64,000 nt of DNA from contig NZ_BMCU01000003.1 of NCBI RefSeq assembly GCF_014635345.1, forward strand, positions 124,001-188,000, given 5' to 3'. This document shows positions 10,125-17,350 of the stretch, one piece after another. The position numbers were made by a program, and so were the translations under genes. Every line of letters begins with the position of its first letter. Position 1 is the first letter of the stretch. Below the pieces are notes generated by a model, which was given only the letters and a program-made list of their open reading frames with translations, ran no database searches and was not told where the DNA came from. This DNA is from Rhodococcoides trifolii (GTDB lineage Bacteria > Actinomycetota > Actinomycetes > Mycobacteriales > Mycobacteriaceae).

Positions 10125-11453
10125 GTGAATGATGGAGGTGTGCCCGACATCCCCCGACGCAGCTCCGCACGAACCGCCAAACTGGCCAGCATCCCGCTCG
10201 GGATCGCGGGTCGTGCGGCGATGGGTTTCGGCCGAAAGATAGCCGGCGGCGATCGCGACGAAATCGACGCGCAGCTGGCCGCCAAAGCAGCCGAGCAGAT
10301 GTTCAGCGTGCTCGGTGAGCTCAAGGGCGGCGCCATGAAACTCGGGCAGGCCCTCAGCGTGTTCGAGGCAGCCGTTCCAGAGGAATTCGCGGAGCCGTAT
10401 CGCGAAGCGCTCACCAAATTGCAGGCCGAGGCGCCGCCCATGCCGGTCAAACGTGTGCATGCCGTGCTGGATCAGCAGCTGGGTACCGGCTGGCGACAGC
10501 GGGTCCGGGAGTTCGACGACACACCCACCGCGTCCGCGAGCATCGGCCAGGTCCACCGTGCGGTGTGGTCGGACGGACGCGACGTCGCGGTGAAAGTGCA
10601 GTACCCGGGTGCGGATGTTGCGCTCCGCTCGGACCTGAAGACATTGCAGAGATTCGTCGGGATCTTTGCGACGGTGATGCCGGGCACCGACATCAAATCC
10701 GTGCTGGACGAGCTGTCCGCGCGCACGGAGGAGGAGCTGGACTACCGCATCGAGGGAAGCAACCAGCGGGCCTTCGCTACGGCGATCGGCGACGACGACG
10801 AGAACTTCGCCGTGCCTCGGGTGGTGGCAAGCTCGCCGAAAGTCATGATCTCCGAATGGATGACCGGCACACCTCTGTCGGCCATCATCGCCAAAGGCAC
10901 TGTCGAAGAACGGAACACGGCGGGCGGGCGACTGGCGCTGTTCCAGTTCGCGTCACCCGCGCGAGTGAAGATCCTCCACGGCGACCCACATCCCGGCAAC
11001 TTCATGCTGCTTCCCGACGGGCGACTCGGCGCAATCGACTTCGGTGCGGCACTTGCTCTTCCGAACGGGCTGCCGCGGGAGCTCGGCGCGATGGTGCGGC
11101 TCGCCAGGGAAGAGAAGTTCGACGAATTGACCGAGCTGTTGCGGGAGCAGAATTTCATCATCGCCGGTCGCGACGTGTCGGACAAGGAGATCGCGGACTA
11201 CCTGCGTCCGATCACCGATCCGATCAAGATGGAGTCGTTCCACTTCACCCGTGCGTGGATGCAAGGAATGGCAAGCAATGCAACCGATTTCACCACCACC
11301 CAATTCAAGACAGCGCGGTCGCTGAATCTTCCGCCGCAGTACGCCATGATCTTCCGGGTGCTTCTCGGCACAGTGGGCATCTGCGCCCAGCTCGATGCCT
11401 ACGCCCCGTATCGGTCCATTCTCGAAGAATGGTTGCCCGGCTTCACCGAGTGA
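10125..11453 (+). CDS. ABC1/UbiB-family atypical kinase (Rv3197 homologue)
   Basis: About 442 residues. Motifs of the ABC1 family are present: the KxGQ signature GGAMKLGQALSVFEAAVPEEF, the Ala-rich nucleotide loop ASASIGQVHRAVW, the VAVKVQYPGA lysine strand, the EELDYRIEG motif, and the catalytic segments LHGDPHPGNFMLL and AIDFGAAL. Such proteins are atypical kinases/ATPases. The mycobacterial homologue lies beside whiB7 and has been linked to macrolide tolerance, a link I recall but cannot verify here. The start is uncertain: GTG at 10125 lacks an SD, while GTG at 10140 has GGAGG only 1 nt before it. Confidence 0.85.
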   Translation: MNDGGVPDIPRRSSARTAKLASIPLGIAGRAAMGFGRKIAGGDRDEIDAQLAAKAAEQMFSVLGELKGGAMKLGQALSVFEAAVPEEFAEPYREALTKLQAEAPPMPVKRVHAVLDQQLGTGWRQRVREFDDTPTASASIGQVHRAVWSDGRDVAVKVQYPGADVALRSDLKTLQRFVGIFATVMPGTDIKSVLDELSARTEEELDYRIEGSNQRAFATAIGDDDENFAVPRVVASSPKVMISEWMTGTPLSAIIAKGTVEERNTAGGRLALFQFASPARVKILHGDPHPGNFMLLPDGRLGAIDFGAALALPNGLPRELGAMVRLAREEKFDELTELLREQNFIIAGRDVSDKEIADYLRPITDPIKMESFHFTRAWMQGMASNATDFTTTQFKTARSLNLPPQYAMIFRVLLGTVGICAQLDAYAPYRSILEEWLPGFTE

Positions 11454-11454
11454 C

Positions 11455-11500
11455 GACGACGTCCGCCGAGCGCAGTCGCGCTCGGCGGAAGTCGTTGTCG
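11455..11500. terminator. hairpin between convergent ABC1 kinase and whiB7
   Basis: A perfect 12-bp core stem (TCCGCCGAGCGC, 11462-11473, with 11478-11489) around an AGTC loop. It is extended by imperfect pairing of the flanking ACGAC and GTCGT repeats. It lies immediately after the kinase stop and before the whiB7 stop. Confidence 0.8.
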
Positions 11501-11513
11501 TGCAGTCCACGAC

Positions 11514-11843
11514 TCATGCGCACGCTGCCTCCGTGGTCTCGCCAGCGTCCTTGCGGGGCCGCCCACGGGGACGCTTACGGGCGATGACGACGCCCTGGTC
11601 GAAGATCTCTCCTCCCCACACGCCCCACGGTTCGGCGCGCCCGAGGGCCGCGTCGAGGCAGCGCCGGCGGATGGGGCAGCCGGCGCACAGTTCCTTCGCC
11701 TGCTCGAGCTGGGTCGGAGATTCGGCGAACCAGAGGTCGGGATCGACCTCGCGGCACGGTATCTCGTTGTAGGGACGGCTGTCCGAGCCGGTCCGGCTAC
11801 GGACGTCGTTTCGGCATGTCGTCCGAACGGTCACGGTTGACAC
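11514..11843 (-). CDS. whiB7: WhiB7 iron-sulfur transcription factor
   Basis: A 109-residue protein. Four cluster cysteines are seen (VRTTCRND, IPCREVD, ELCAGCPIRRRC). The turn GVWGGE binds the sigma-A region 4 partner. The C-terminal AT-hook RKRPRGRPRK is diagnostic of WhiB7 rather than other WhiB proteins. WhiB7 activates intrinsic antibiotic resistance genes from AT-rich promoters and autoregulates. The GTG at 11843 has AAGGAG 6 nt upstream, so the longer upstream extension of the frame is leader, not protein. Expression is likely controlled by the promoter, uORF and hairpins annotated separately. Confidence 0.95.
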   Translation of the reverse strand: MSTVTVRTTCRNDVRSRTGSDSRPYNEIPCREVDPDLWFAESPTQLEQAKELCAGCPIRRRCLDAALGRAEPWGVWGGEIFDQGVVIARKRPRGRPRKDAGETTEAACA

Positions 11844-11920
11844 GTCGTGCTCCTTACGCTCTCTTCGATGAATATCGGTGTGACGGTTGGTGATGCGACG
11901 AGAACCGACTGCCGATGTAC

Positions 11921-12014
11921 GTGAGAGCCCTCTCACGACAAAGGCCACGGTTCGCGAGTGCGAATCCGTGGCCTCGGTGGAGGTAATGAGCTGTCTATCG
12001 AGAGTGCTCTCGAT
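11921..12014 (-). promoter_or_regulatory. whiB7 leader attenuator: three consecutive hairpins
   Basis: In transcription order: (1) ATCGAGAG and CTCTCGAT at 12014-11997, a perfect palindrome with a 2-nt centre that contains the last codons and first stop base of the uORF; (2) a long stem at 11974-11942, AGGCCACGG then a bulged A and TTCGC, 4-nt loop, followed by TTTGT, resembling an intrinsic terminator; (3) GTGAGAG and CTCTCAC at 11936-11921. The GAGAG/CTCTC segments of hairpins 1 and 3 can also pair with each other, enclosing the terminator. Mycobacterial whiB7 leaders are known to use a uORF plus terminator to sense ribosome stalling. Function here is inferred from this layout. Confidence 0.75.
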
Positions 12015-12183
12015 GTTCGCTCACCGAAACGAATTCGCGATCTGCCTCGCGCAGTCGGGCGACGCGGAATGCGGCATTACCTGCCGTGCGCGGCGCCCAA
12101 CCGGCATGCCCCAAGCTGGGGTATGCCGCGAATGCTGCTGCTTCACGGGAGGCGCACACGCCGGACATCTGAATCTTCTTCAC
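11995..12183 (-). CDS. whiB7 leader peptide (uORF, 62 codons)
   Basis: A GTG start at 12183 follows GGGAGGT with 7 nt spacing, the best ribosome binding site in the leader. The 62-residue product begins VKKIQMSGVCASREAAAF and ends EHSR-TAG inside hairpin 1 of the attenuator. It has no signal peptide, TM helix or recognised domain and is probably a regulatory leader peptide rather than a functional protein. Ribosome stalling on it would be expected to change folding of the downstream terminator. It is too far from whiB7 for direct translational coupling (151 nt between stop and start). Confidence 0.65.
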   Translation of the reverse strand: MKKIQMSGVCASREAAAFAAYPSLGHAGWAPRTAGNAAFRVARLREADREFVSVSEHREHSR

Positions 12184-12261
12184 GGGTAACACCTCCCACT
12201 GCGAGTGACTGTCGGTTCGCGCCGTGTTCCTGTCCAGGACACGACGCGGGGTATGGCAATT

Positions 12262-12299
12262 ACAGTAAACAAGCTTGCTACCGATGCACAACCCTTTTT
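12262..12299 (-). promoter_or_regulatory. WhiB7-type promoter of whiB7
   Basis: On the minus strand AAAAAGGG precedes TTGTGC (-35, 12291-12286), then 18 nt, then TACTGT (-10, 12267-12262). An AT-rich run directly upstream of a TTGTG-like -35 is the hallmark of WhiB7-dependent promoters in mycobacteria. It lies about 40 bp beyond the uvrD2 stop and would give a leader of roughly 410 nt before whiB7. Confidence 0.7.
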
Positions 12300-12341
12300 C
12301 TACCTGCGGTTTTCGTCATATGTTGGAACAGCGGGGCGTTG

Positions 12342-14465
12342 TCACCGCACGCTCGTCGAGCCGGTTCTGACGAGTTCGAGGACGTCTGCGCCGAATCGCT
12401 CGAGTTTCTTCGCACCGATACCTGGAATTCCCACGAGTCCTCGGTCGTCCCCCGGGCGCTGCTCCGCAATGGCGGTCAGGGTGTTGTCGCTGAACACCAC
12501 GTAGGCAGGAACCTTCAGCTCCCGAGACTTCTCCAACCGCCACGCGCGCAACGCCTCGAGGAGCTCCATGTCCACGTCGGACGGGCATGCGTCGCACCGG
12601 CCGAGCATGGTGGCCGTCGTTCCGATCAAGGGTTTGCCGCACACCCGGCACACCGGGCGCTTCTTCTGCGCGGTGGGCGCTGCGATACGAGACGCCGGCG
12701 AATCGTCCGGAACGAGGCCGACGAGAAACCGGGACCGCCGTCGGGATTTGCGGCCACCTGCGTTGCGCGCCAATGCCCACGACAACTCGAGATGCACACG
12801 AGCGCGGGTGACGCCCACGTAGAGAAGGCGCCTCTCTTCCTCGACGGCAGCCTCGTCGGGAGACGAATTGTTCTCTCCCAAGGCATGGGTGATGGGCAAC
12901 GTTCCGTCGGTCAGGCCGACGAGAAACACGGCGTCCCATTCCAGACCCTTCGCCGCGTGCAGCGACGCCAGCGTGACGCCCTGAACCACCGGCGGGTGAC
13001 GCGCCTCGGCTCGGGCCGCGAATTCTCGCAACAGCCCGTCGACGTCGAGGTCCGGTACCTGGAGGACGAGCTCCTCGGTGAGTGCGACCAGCGCCTGCAA
13101 GGAGGCCCACTTCTCGCGTGCCTGCGCACCCGTGGGTTCGGACGTGGTGAGTCCCAGCGGTGCCAGCAGAGCACGCACGAGGCTCGGCAGTCCGTCGCCG
13201 CGACGAGCGTCGTCCGGAAGGTCACCGCGGCCTGCACCCACTCTGATGGCCGACACCGCCTGACGAACTTCGGCGCGGACGAAGAAGCTCTCTCCCCCTC
13301 GAATCTGGTACGGAATCTCCAGCGACGTCAATGCCTGTTCGTGCGCTTCGGAGTGGGCGTTGATCCGATACAGAACGGCGATGTTCGCCGGCTCCACTCC
13401 CTTGTCGATCAACCGCTTGATGGATCGGGCGACGCCGGCTGCTTCGGCGGATTCGTCGTCGTATTCGACGAACGTCGGCTCCGGACCGCTGTCGCGCTGC
13501 CCGATGAGCTGCAACCGAGTACCGGCAATCCGTCCGCGCGCCGCGCCGATCACTCGGTTGGCGAGCGACACGACCTGAGGCGTGGACCGGTAATCCCGCT
13601 CGAGCCGCACCACGGTGGCGTCGGGGAACCTGCGGGAGAAGTCGAGAAGGAACTTGGGGGTCGCACCGGTGAACGAGTAGATGGTCTGGTTGGCGTCCCC
13701 GACCACCGTCAGATCGTCTCGGTCCCCCAGCCACGCGTCGAGAACACGCTGCTGAAGTGGAGTGACGTCCTGGTATTCGTCGACCACGAAACACCGATAC
13801 CGATCACGGAACTCCTCGGCGACGGCCGAGCTGTTCTCGAGGGCAGCGGCAGTGTGCAGAAGCAGATCGTCGAAATCGAGGAGAACGGCGTCGGGGTTGC
13901 GCGACTTGAGTGCCTCGTACCCGTCGTACACCGCCGCCACCTTTGCCGGGTCGAAGGGCGAGTCACGTCGGATACGGGCCACGAAGGCCGGGTAGTCCTC
14001 CGGCGCGACCAACGATGCCTTGGCGAATTCGATCTCACCGGCCAGGTCGCGCACGCTGTCCGTCGACGTCGGCAGCCCGACCTTCGATGCAGCCTGCCCC
14101 ACGACGGCGAACTTTCTATCGAGCAGCTGCCAGTCGGAGCTCCCGACCACCTGCGGCCAGAAGTACTTGAGTTGCCGCATCGCTGCAGCGTGGAAGGTGC
14201 GCGCCTGCACCTGCCCACCGTCGCCACGAATGCCCAACGCGCGGAGCCTCTCACGCATCTCACCGGCTGCGCGGGCGGTGAAGGTGACAGCCAGAACCTG
14301 CCCCGGCGAGACGTGTCCTGCATCGACGAGATGGGCGATGCGGCGGGTGATCGTGCGAGTCTTTCCGGTTCCTGCGCCGGCCAGCACGCAGACCGGTCCG
14401 CGTGGCGCCGACACCGCAGACGACTGCTCTGGATCGAGCCCGTCGATCATCGCGTCCGAAGCCAT
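12342..14465 (-). CDS. uvrD2: UvrD2 superfamily I DNA helicase
   Basis: 707 residues. Walker [17 protein letters not shown], motif Ia [17 protein letters not shown], motif [15 protein letters not shown], motif [17 protein letters not shown], motif [12 protein letters not shown], motif [19 protein letters not shown] and motif [11 protein letters not shown] are all intact. After the motor core come a tetracysteine module (CRVCGKP and CDACP) and a C-terminal HRDC domain ([28 protein letters not shown]). This is the architecture of mycobacterial UvrD2, an essential 3'-5' helicase. ATG at 14465; ATG at 14450 is an alternative. The divergent neighbour is mycoredoxin. Confidence 0.96.
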   Translation of the reverse strand: MASDAMIDGLDPEQSSAVSAPRGPVCVLAGAGTGKTRTITRRIAHLVDAGHVSPGQVLAVTFTARAAGEMRERLRALGIRGDGGQVQARTFHAAAMRQLKYFWPQVVGSSDWQLLDRKFAVVGQAASKVGLPTSTDSVRDLAGEIEFAKASLVAPEDYPAFVARIRRDSPFDPAKVAAVYDGYEALKSRNPDAVLLDFDDLLLHTAAALENSSAVAEEFRDRYRCFVVDEYQDVTPLQQRVLDAWLGDRDDLTVVGDANQTIYSFTGATPKFLLDFSRRFPDATVVRLERDYRSTPQVVSLANRVIGAARGRIAGTRLQLIGQRDSGPEPTFVEYDDESAEAAGVARSIKRLIDKGVEPANIAVLYRINAHSEAHEQALTSLEIPYQIRGGESFFVRAEVRQAVSAIRVGAGRGDLPDDARRGDGLPSLVRALLAPLGLTTSEPTGAQAREKWASLQALVALTEELVLQVPDLDVDGLLREFAARAEARHPPVVQGVTLASLHAAKGLEWDAVFLVGLTDGTLPITHALGENNSSPDEAAVEEERRLLYVGVTRARVHLELSWALARNAGGRKSRRRSRFLVGLVPDDSPASRIAAPTAQKKRPVCRVCGKPLIGTTATMLGRCDACPSDVDMELLEALRAWRLEKSRELKVPAYVVFSDNTLTAIAEQRPGDDRGLVGIPGIGAKKLERFGADVLELVRTGSTSVR

Positions 14466-14503
14466 GGACCCATCATGTCAGCCGACACCGACATCTCTGG
14501 ACC

Positions 14504-14558
14504 GGGAGTGGAGCCTGCGGAACGACCCGAAGTCGCCAAGGAGTGGAGCCTGCGGAAC
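14504..14558 (+). repeat. direct repeat GGAGTGGAGCCTGCGGAAC, two copies
   Basis: Nineteen identical bases recur with a 35-bp period (ending at 14523 and 14558). The second copy supplies the GGAAC -35 element of the mycoredoxin promoter. The first copy has GGAAC but no GTT at 18 nt. Confidence 0.8.
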
Positions 14559-14579
14559 ATGCTTCGGCCCTCCGGCGTT
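14554..14579 (+). promoter_or_regulatory. SigH-type promoter of mycoredoxin
   Basis: GGAAC (14554-14558), exactly 18 nt, then GTT (14577-14579). This is the SigH/SigR consensus GGAA(C/T)-N18-GTT. The initiation codon starts 9 nt after the -10 element, so the transcript would be leaderless or nearly so. The same spacing and sequence occur in front of sigH in this window. Confidence 0.78.
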
Positions 14580-14588
14580 GCACTGATC

Positions 14589-14843
14589 ATGACATCGACC
14601 GACACTGCCCAGTTGACCATGTACTCGACCACCTGGTGCGGCTACTGCCGCCGGCTCAAGACCCAGCTGGACGAAAACGGAATCGGCTACACGGAGATCG
14701 ACATCGAGCGTGATCCGAAGTCCGCCGAGTTCGTCGGCAGCGTGAACGGTGGGAACCACGTCGTTCCGACGGTGGTGTTCCCGGATGGCAGCACTGCGAC
14801 CAATCCGTCACTCGCGGAGGTCAAGAAGGCGCTCGGAGTCTGA
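14589..14843 (+). CDS. mrx1: mycoredoxin (Mrx1-like glutaredoxin)
   Basis: 84 residues, the same length as M. tuberculosis Mrx1. The fold starts with TMYSTTWCGYCRRLKTQLDE, carrying the CGYC active site that reduces mycothiol mixed disulfides. FVGSVNGGNHVVPTVVFPDGS supplies the cis-Pro (VPT) and GG motifs for mycothiol binding. ATG at 14589 is placed by homology and by the promoter spacing. It lies divergent from uvrD2. A SigH-type promoter directly upstream puts it in the thiol-oxidative stress response. Confidence 0.93.
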   Translation: MTSTDTAQLTMYSTTWCGYCRRLKTQLDENGIGYTEIDIERDPKSAEFVGSVNGGNHVVPTVVFPDGSTATNPSLAEVKKALGV

Positions 14844-14850
14844 CCTCGGG

Positions 14851-15765
14851 TCAGTTCGCAGCCCAGGATTCGAGCATCGCTCGCGCGATGGAGATGGATC
14901 CGGGCAGGAGCAGGGGCGCGTCGCCGTCGGCGGTCCAGTCCCCCAGGGCCAGTGCGGTGCGCACCTGCTCCCGCGAGAACCATGCGGCTTCGGCGATCTC
15001 GCCGTCGTTGAACGAGAGTGGTTGATTCCGATCCGCTTCGGCCGCGAAACCGATCATCAGCGAGCGCGGGAACGGCCACGGCTGGCTGCCGAGGTAGCGA
15101 ATCTCGGTGACGTCGAGGCCCACCTCTTCTCGGATCTCGCGCACGACGCACGTCTCCATCGATTCCCCCGCTTCGACGAAGCCGGCGAGAACGGACATTC
15201 TGCGCTCGGGCCACACGGGCTGACGTGCCAGCAGTACGTGATCGTCGCCGTCGTGAACGAGGCAGATGATGGCAGGATCCGACCTCGGGAACTCTTCGTG
15301 ACCGCTGGCGGTGCTCTTTCGTGACCATCCGGCCGACGAGATGACCGTCGGTGATCCGTCGATCGAACTGAACGACGCGCTTCGATGCCAGTTGAGCAGT
15401 GCCACCGCGGTGACCAGCAAGCCGGCCGAATCGTCGTCGAGCACCTGACCCATCAGCCGCAGGTCGGCCAGTTCGCCGCTCAGCGCACCGACACTGCGAG
15501 CCCAGATGTGCTTGCCGTCGACCACACCCAGGAATACCGCGTCGTCCGCACGATCCTCGCTGACGTCGACTGCCGGAACGAGAACGACCCGTCCCTCGTC
15601 GATCCGGACGCGTCCCTGGTGGTCGACCAACAGCATCGACGCGGTGGACCACCCTGCCGACAGTGCATCGGTGTTGCGGCGCAACTCTTCCGCTCGATCG
15701 ATGGGCGAGCGGGACAGCATCGGTTCCGTGGTCAGGGAGAAGGTGGAGCTGGAGTTCTCGGGCAC
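14851..15765 (-). CDS. nudC: NudC-like NADH pyrophosphatase (Nudix hydrolase)
   Basis: 304 residues. The Nudix box GFVEAGESMETCVVREIREEVGL is complete and the family-specific SQPWPFPRS follows it, marking NADH/NAD-cap hydrolysis specificity. The N-terminal domain is degenerate Nudix-like. The zinc ribbon of E. coli NudC is not present as such: the region NWHRSASFSSIDGSP...HEEFPRSDP contains no cysteine. I recall that the mycobacterial enzyme also lacks these residues, so this is probably a lineage trait. GTG start at 15765. It is convergent with mycoredoxin and follows the channel gene on the same strand after 26 bp. Confidence 0.93.
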   Translation of the reverse strand: MPENSSSTFSLTTEPMLSRSPIDRAEELRRNTDALSAGWSTASMLLVDHQGRVRIDEGRVVLVPAVDVSEDRADDAVFLGVVDGKHIWARSVGALSGELADLRLMGQVLDDDSAGLLVTAVALLNWHRSASFSSIDGSPTVISSAGWSRKSTASGHEEFPRSDPAIICLVHDGDDHVLLARQPVWPERRMSVLAGFVEAGESMETCVVREIREEVGLDVTEIRYLGSQPWPFPRSLMIGFAAEADRNQPLSFNDGEIAEAAWFSREQVRTALALGDWTADGDAPLLLPGSISIARAMLESWAAN

Positions 15766-15791
15766 TGCTAGGACACTACTGAACTCCCGAA

Positions 15792-16862
15792 CTAGTTCGA
15801 TACGCGGCGGATGTAGAGCAGGCGGTCGTTGGCCTCGACCGCGTCCACCTCGGGTGATCCGACTCGGAGAAGACGACCTTCGCGCACCACGCCCAGAACG
15901 ATGTCCGCGAGATGCCGGGGCGATCCACCGATCTCGTCACGTTCGACCTCACGCTCGGCGATGGCGAACCCGTCTTCGGGGGTGAGAAGGTCCTCGATCA
16001 TCTCCACGACACTCGGGGTGGTGGTGGCGATTCCGAGCAGACGCCCCGCGGTCTCCGACGAGACGACGACAGAGTCCGCGCCGGACTGACGCAGGAGATG
16101 AACGTTCTCCGCCTCACGGATGGCCGCGACGATCTTCGCCTTGGGCGCCAATTCTCGGGCGGTGAGAGTGACCAACACCGCGGTGTCGTCGCGATTAGTG
16201 GCGACGATGATGGACTTCGCGTTCTGAGCACCGGTAAGCCGCAACACATCCGACCGTGTGGCCGAACCGTGCACGGTGACGAGACCGATGTTCGCGGCGG
16301 ACTCGAGAATAGTCTGGTCGGTGTCGACGACGACGATGTCCCCGGCCGCGACTCCGTCGCCGAGCATTGCATCGACGGCGGTACGACCCTTGGTTCCGTA
16401 ACCGACGACAACCGTGTGATTGCGCACGCTGCGCCTCCATCGCTGAATCTTGAACGCCTGGCGCGAACGTTCGGTGAGAACGGACAAGGTGGTTCCGACG
16501 AGCAGGATCAGGAAGAGAACTCGCATCGGGGTGATGACCAGAATGTTGACCAGTCGCGCCGACGGCGAGATCGGTGCGATGTCGCCGTAACCGGTGGTCG
16601 AGAGCGACACGGTCGTGTAGTAGAACGCGTCGAGGAAGGACAATTCGTTGTCCTGGTTGTCGGCGTAACCACCACGGTCGATGTAGACGATGATGGCCGC
16701 GACGAACAGCACGACCAGCGCAATCAGGATGCGCTGCCAGATGGCGCGCCACGGACTGGATTCGATGGTCGGAATCCGTAGGACACCGACGAGGGTGAAG
16801 TCCGGTCGGTCCGTCAGCACCGCGTTGTTCTTACGCAGACGCGAGCTCAGCCCTCCAGCCAT
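15792..16862 (-). CDS. two-TM potassium channel with RCK (TrkA-N/TrkA-C) domains
   Basis: 356 residues. TM1 is IWQRILIALVVLFVAAIIVYI; the pore helix FLDAFYYTTVSLSTTGYGD contains the selectivity filter TTGYGD; TM2 is VLFLILLVGTTLSVL. A cytoplasmic RCK domain begins at HTVVVGYGTKGRTAVDAML (Rossmann GxGxxG) and a TrkA-C-like domain follows. The layout is that of MthK/Kch-type ligand-gated K+ channels. The ligand-binding C-terminal part contains EVERDEIGGSPRHLADIVLG. It may be co-transcribed with nudC. Confidence 0.93.
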   Translation of the reverse strand: MAGGLSSRLRKNNAVLTDRPDFTLVGVLRIPTIESSPWRAIWQRILIALVVLFVAAIIVYIDRGGYADNQDNELSFLDAFYYTTVSLSTTGYGDIAPISPSARLVNILVITPMRVLFLILLVGTTLSVLTERSRQAFKIQRWRRSVRNHTVVVGYGTKGRTAVDAMLGDGVAAGDIVVVDTDQTILESAANIGLVTVHGSATRSDVLRLTGAQNAKSIIVATNRDDTAVLVTLTARELAPKAKIVAAIREAENVHLLRQSGADSVVVSSETAGRLLGIATTTPSVVEMIEDLLTPEDGFAIAEREVERDEIGGSPRHLADIVLGVVREGRLLRVGSPEVDAVEANDRLLYIRRVSN

Positions 16863-16966
16863 TGGTTCGCCCCTAGTTCGCTTCGTCTCCTCGCGCAGGC
16901 ACGCGATCCGCTCGAAGCCTAACCTGCACAGTGGCGTGCTTCGTTCGGGTGATGCAGGGTGTCACC

Positions 16967-17350
16967 ATGACGAACTCTCGTGGGCAGACCGCCGCGTTTC
17001 GCCTCGCGGCACTTCTGGGTGGGGCGGGCGTTTTGCATTTCGTGACGCCGACCCCGTTCGACAAGCAGGTTCCTCGGGCGTTGCCGGGTGAGGCGCGGAC
17101 GTACACCTACGCGTCCGGTGTCGCCGAGATCGCGTTGGCCGGCGGTCTCGCCGCCGCTCGTACACGGCGGACGACGGCGACTGTTGCTGCCGTGTTCTTC
17201 GTTGCGGTGTTCCCGGCGAACGTTCAGATGGCGGTGGACTGGCTACGCAGCTCCAAGACGACGACCGCGATGAAAATCGGTGTGCTGGCCCGTCTTCCGC
17301 TACAGATCCCGTTGATCACCGAATCGTTGAAGGTTCGGCGCACCAGCTGA
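16967..17350 (+). CDS. DoxX-family small membrane protein
   Basis: About 127 residues with four predicted TM helices (FRLAALLGGAGVLHFVTP, YASGVAEIALAGGLAAA, ATVAAVFFVAVFPANVQMAVDWL, LARLPLQIPLI). It resembles DoxX-like proteins, which in actinobacteria can take part in membrane redox functions. Role unknown here. ATG at 16967 was preferred (AGGG 8 nt upstream); ATG at 16952 and 16931 are in frame. Its stop abuts the end of the convergent adnB gene with no gap. Confidence 0.8.
   Translation: MTNSRGQTAAFRLAALLGGAGVLHFVTPTPFDKQVPRALPGEARTYTYASGVAEIALAGGLAAARTRRTTATVAAVFFVAVFPANVQMAVDWLRSSKTTTAMKIGVLARLPLQIPLITESLKVRRTS

Noticed and set aside
11958..14843. A 961-codon open frame on the plus strand across the whiB7 leader and uvrD2
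   Set aside because: It is the antisense of uvrD2, whose minus-strand protein has all helicase motifs. Only the last 84 codons (mycoredoxin) are real.
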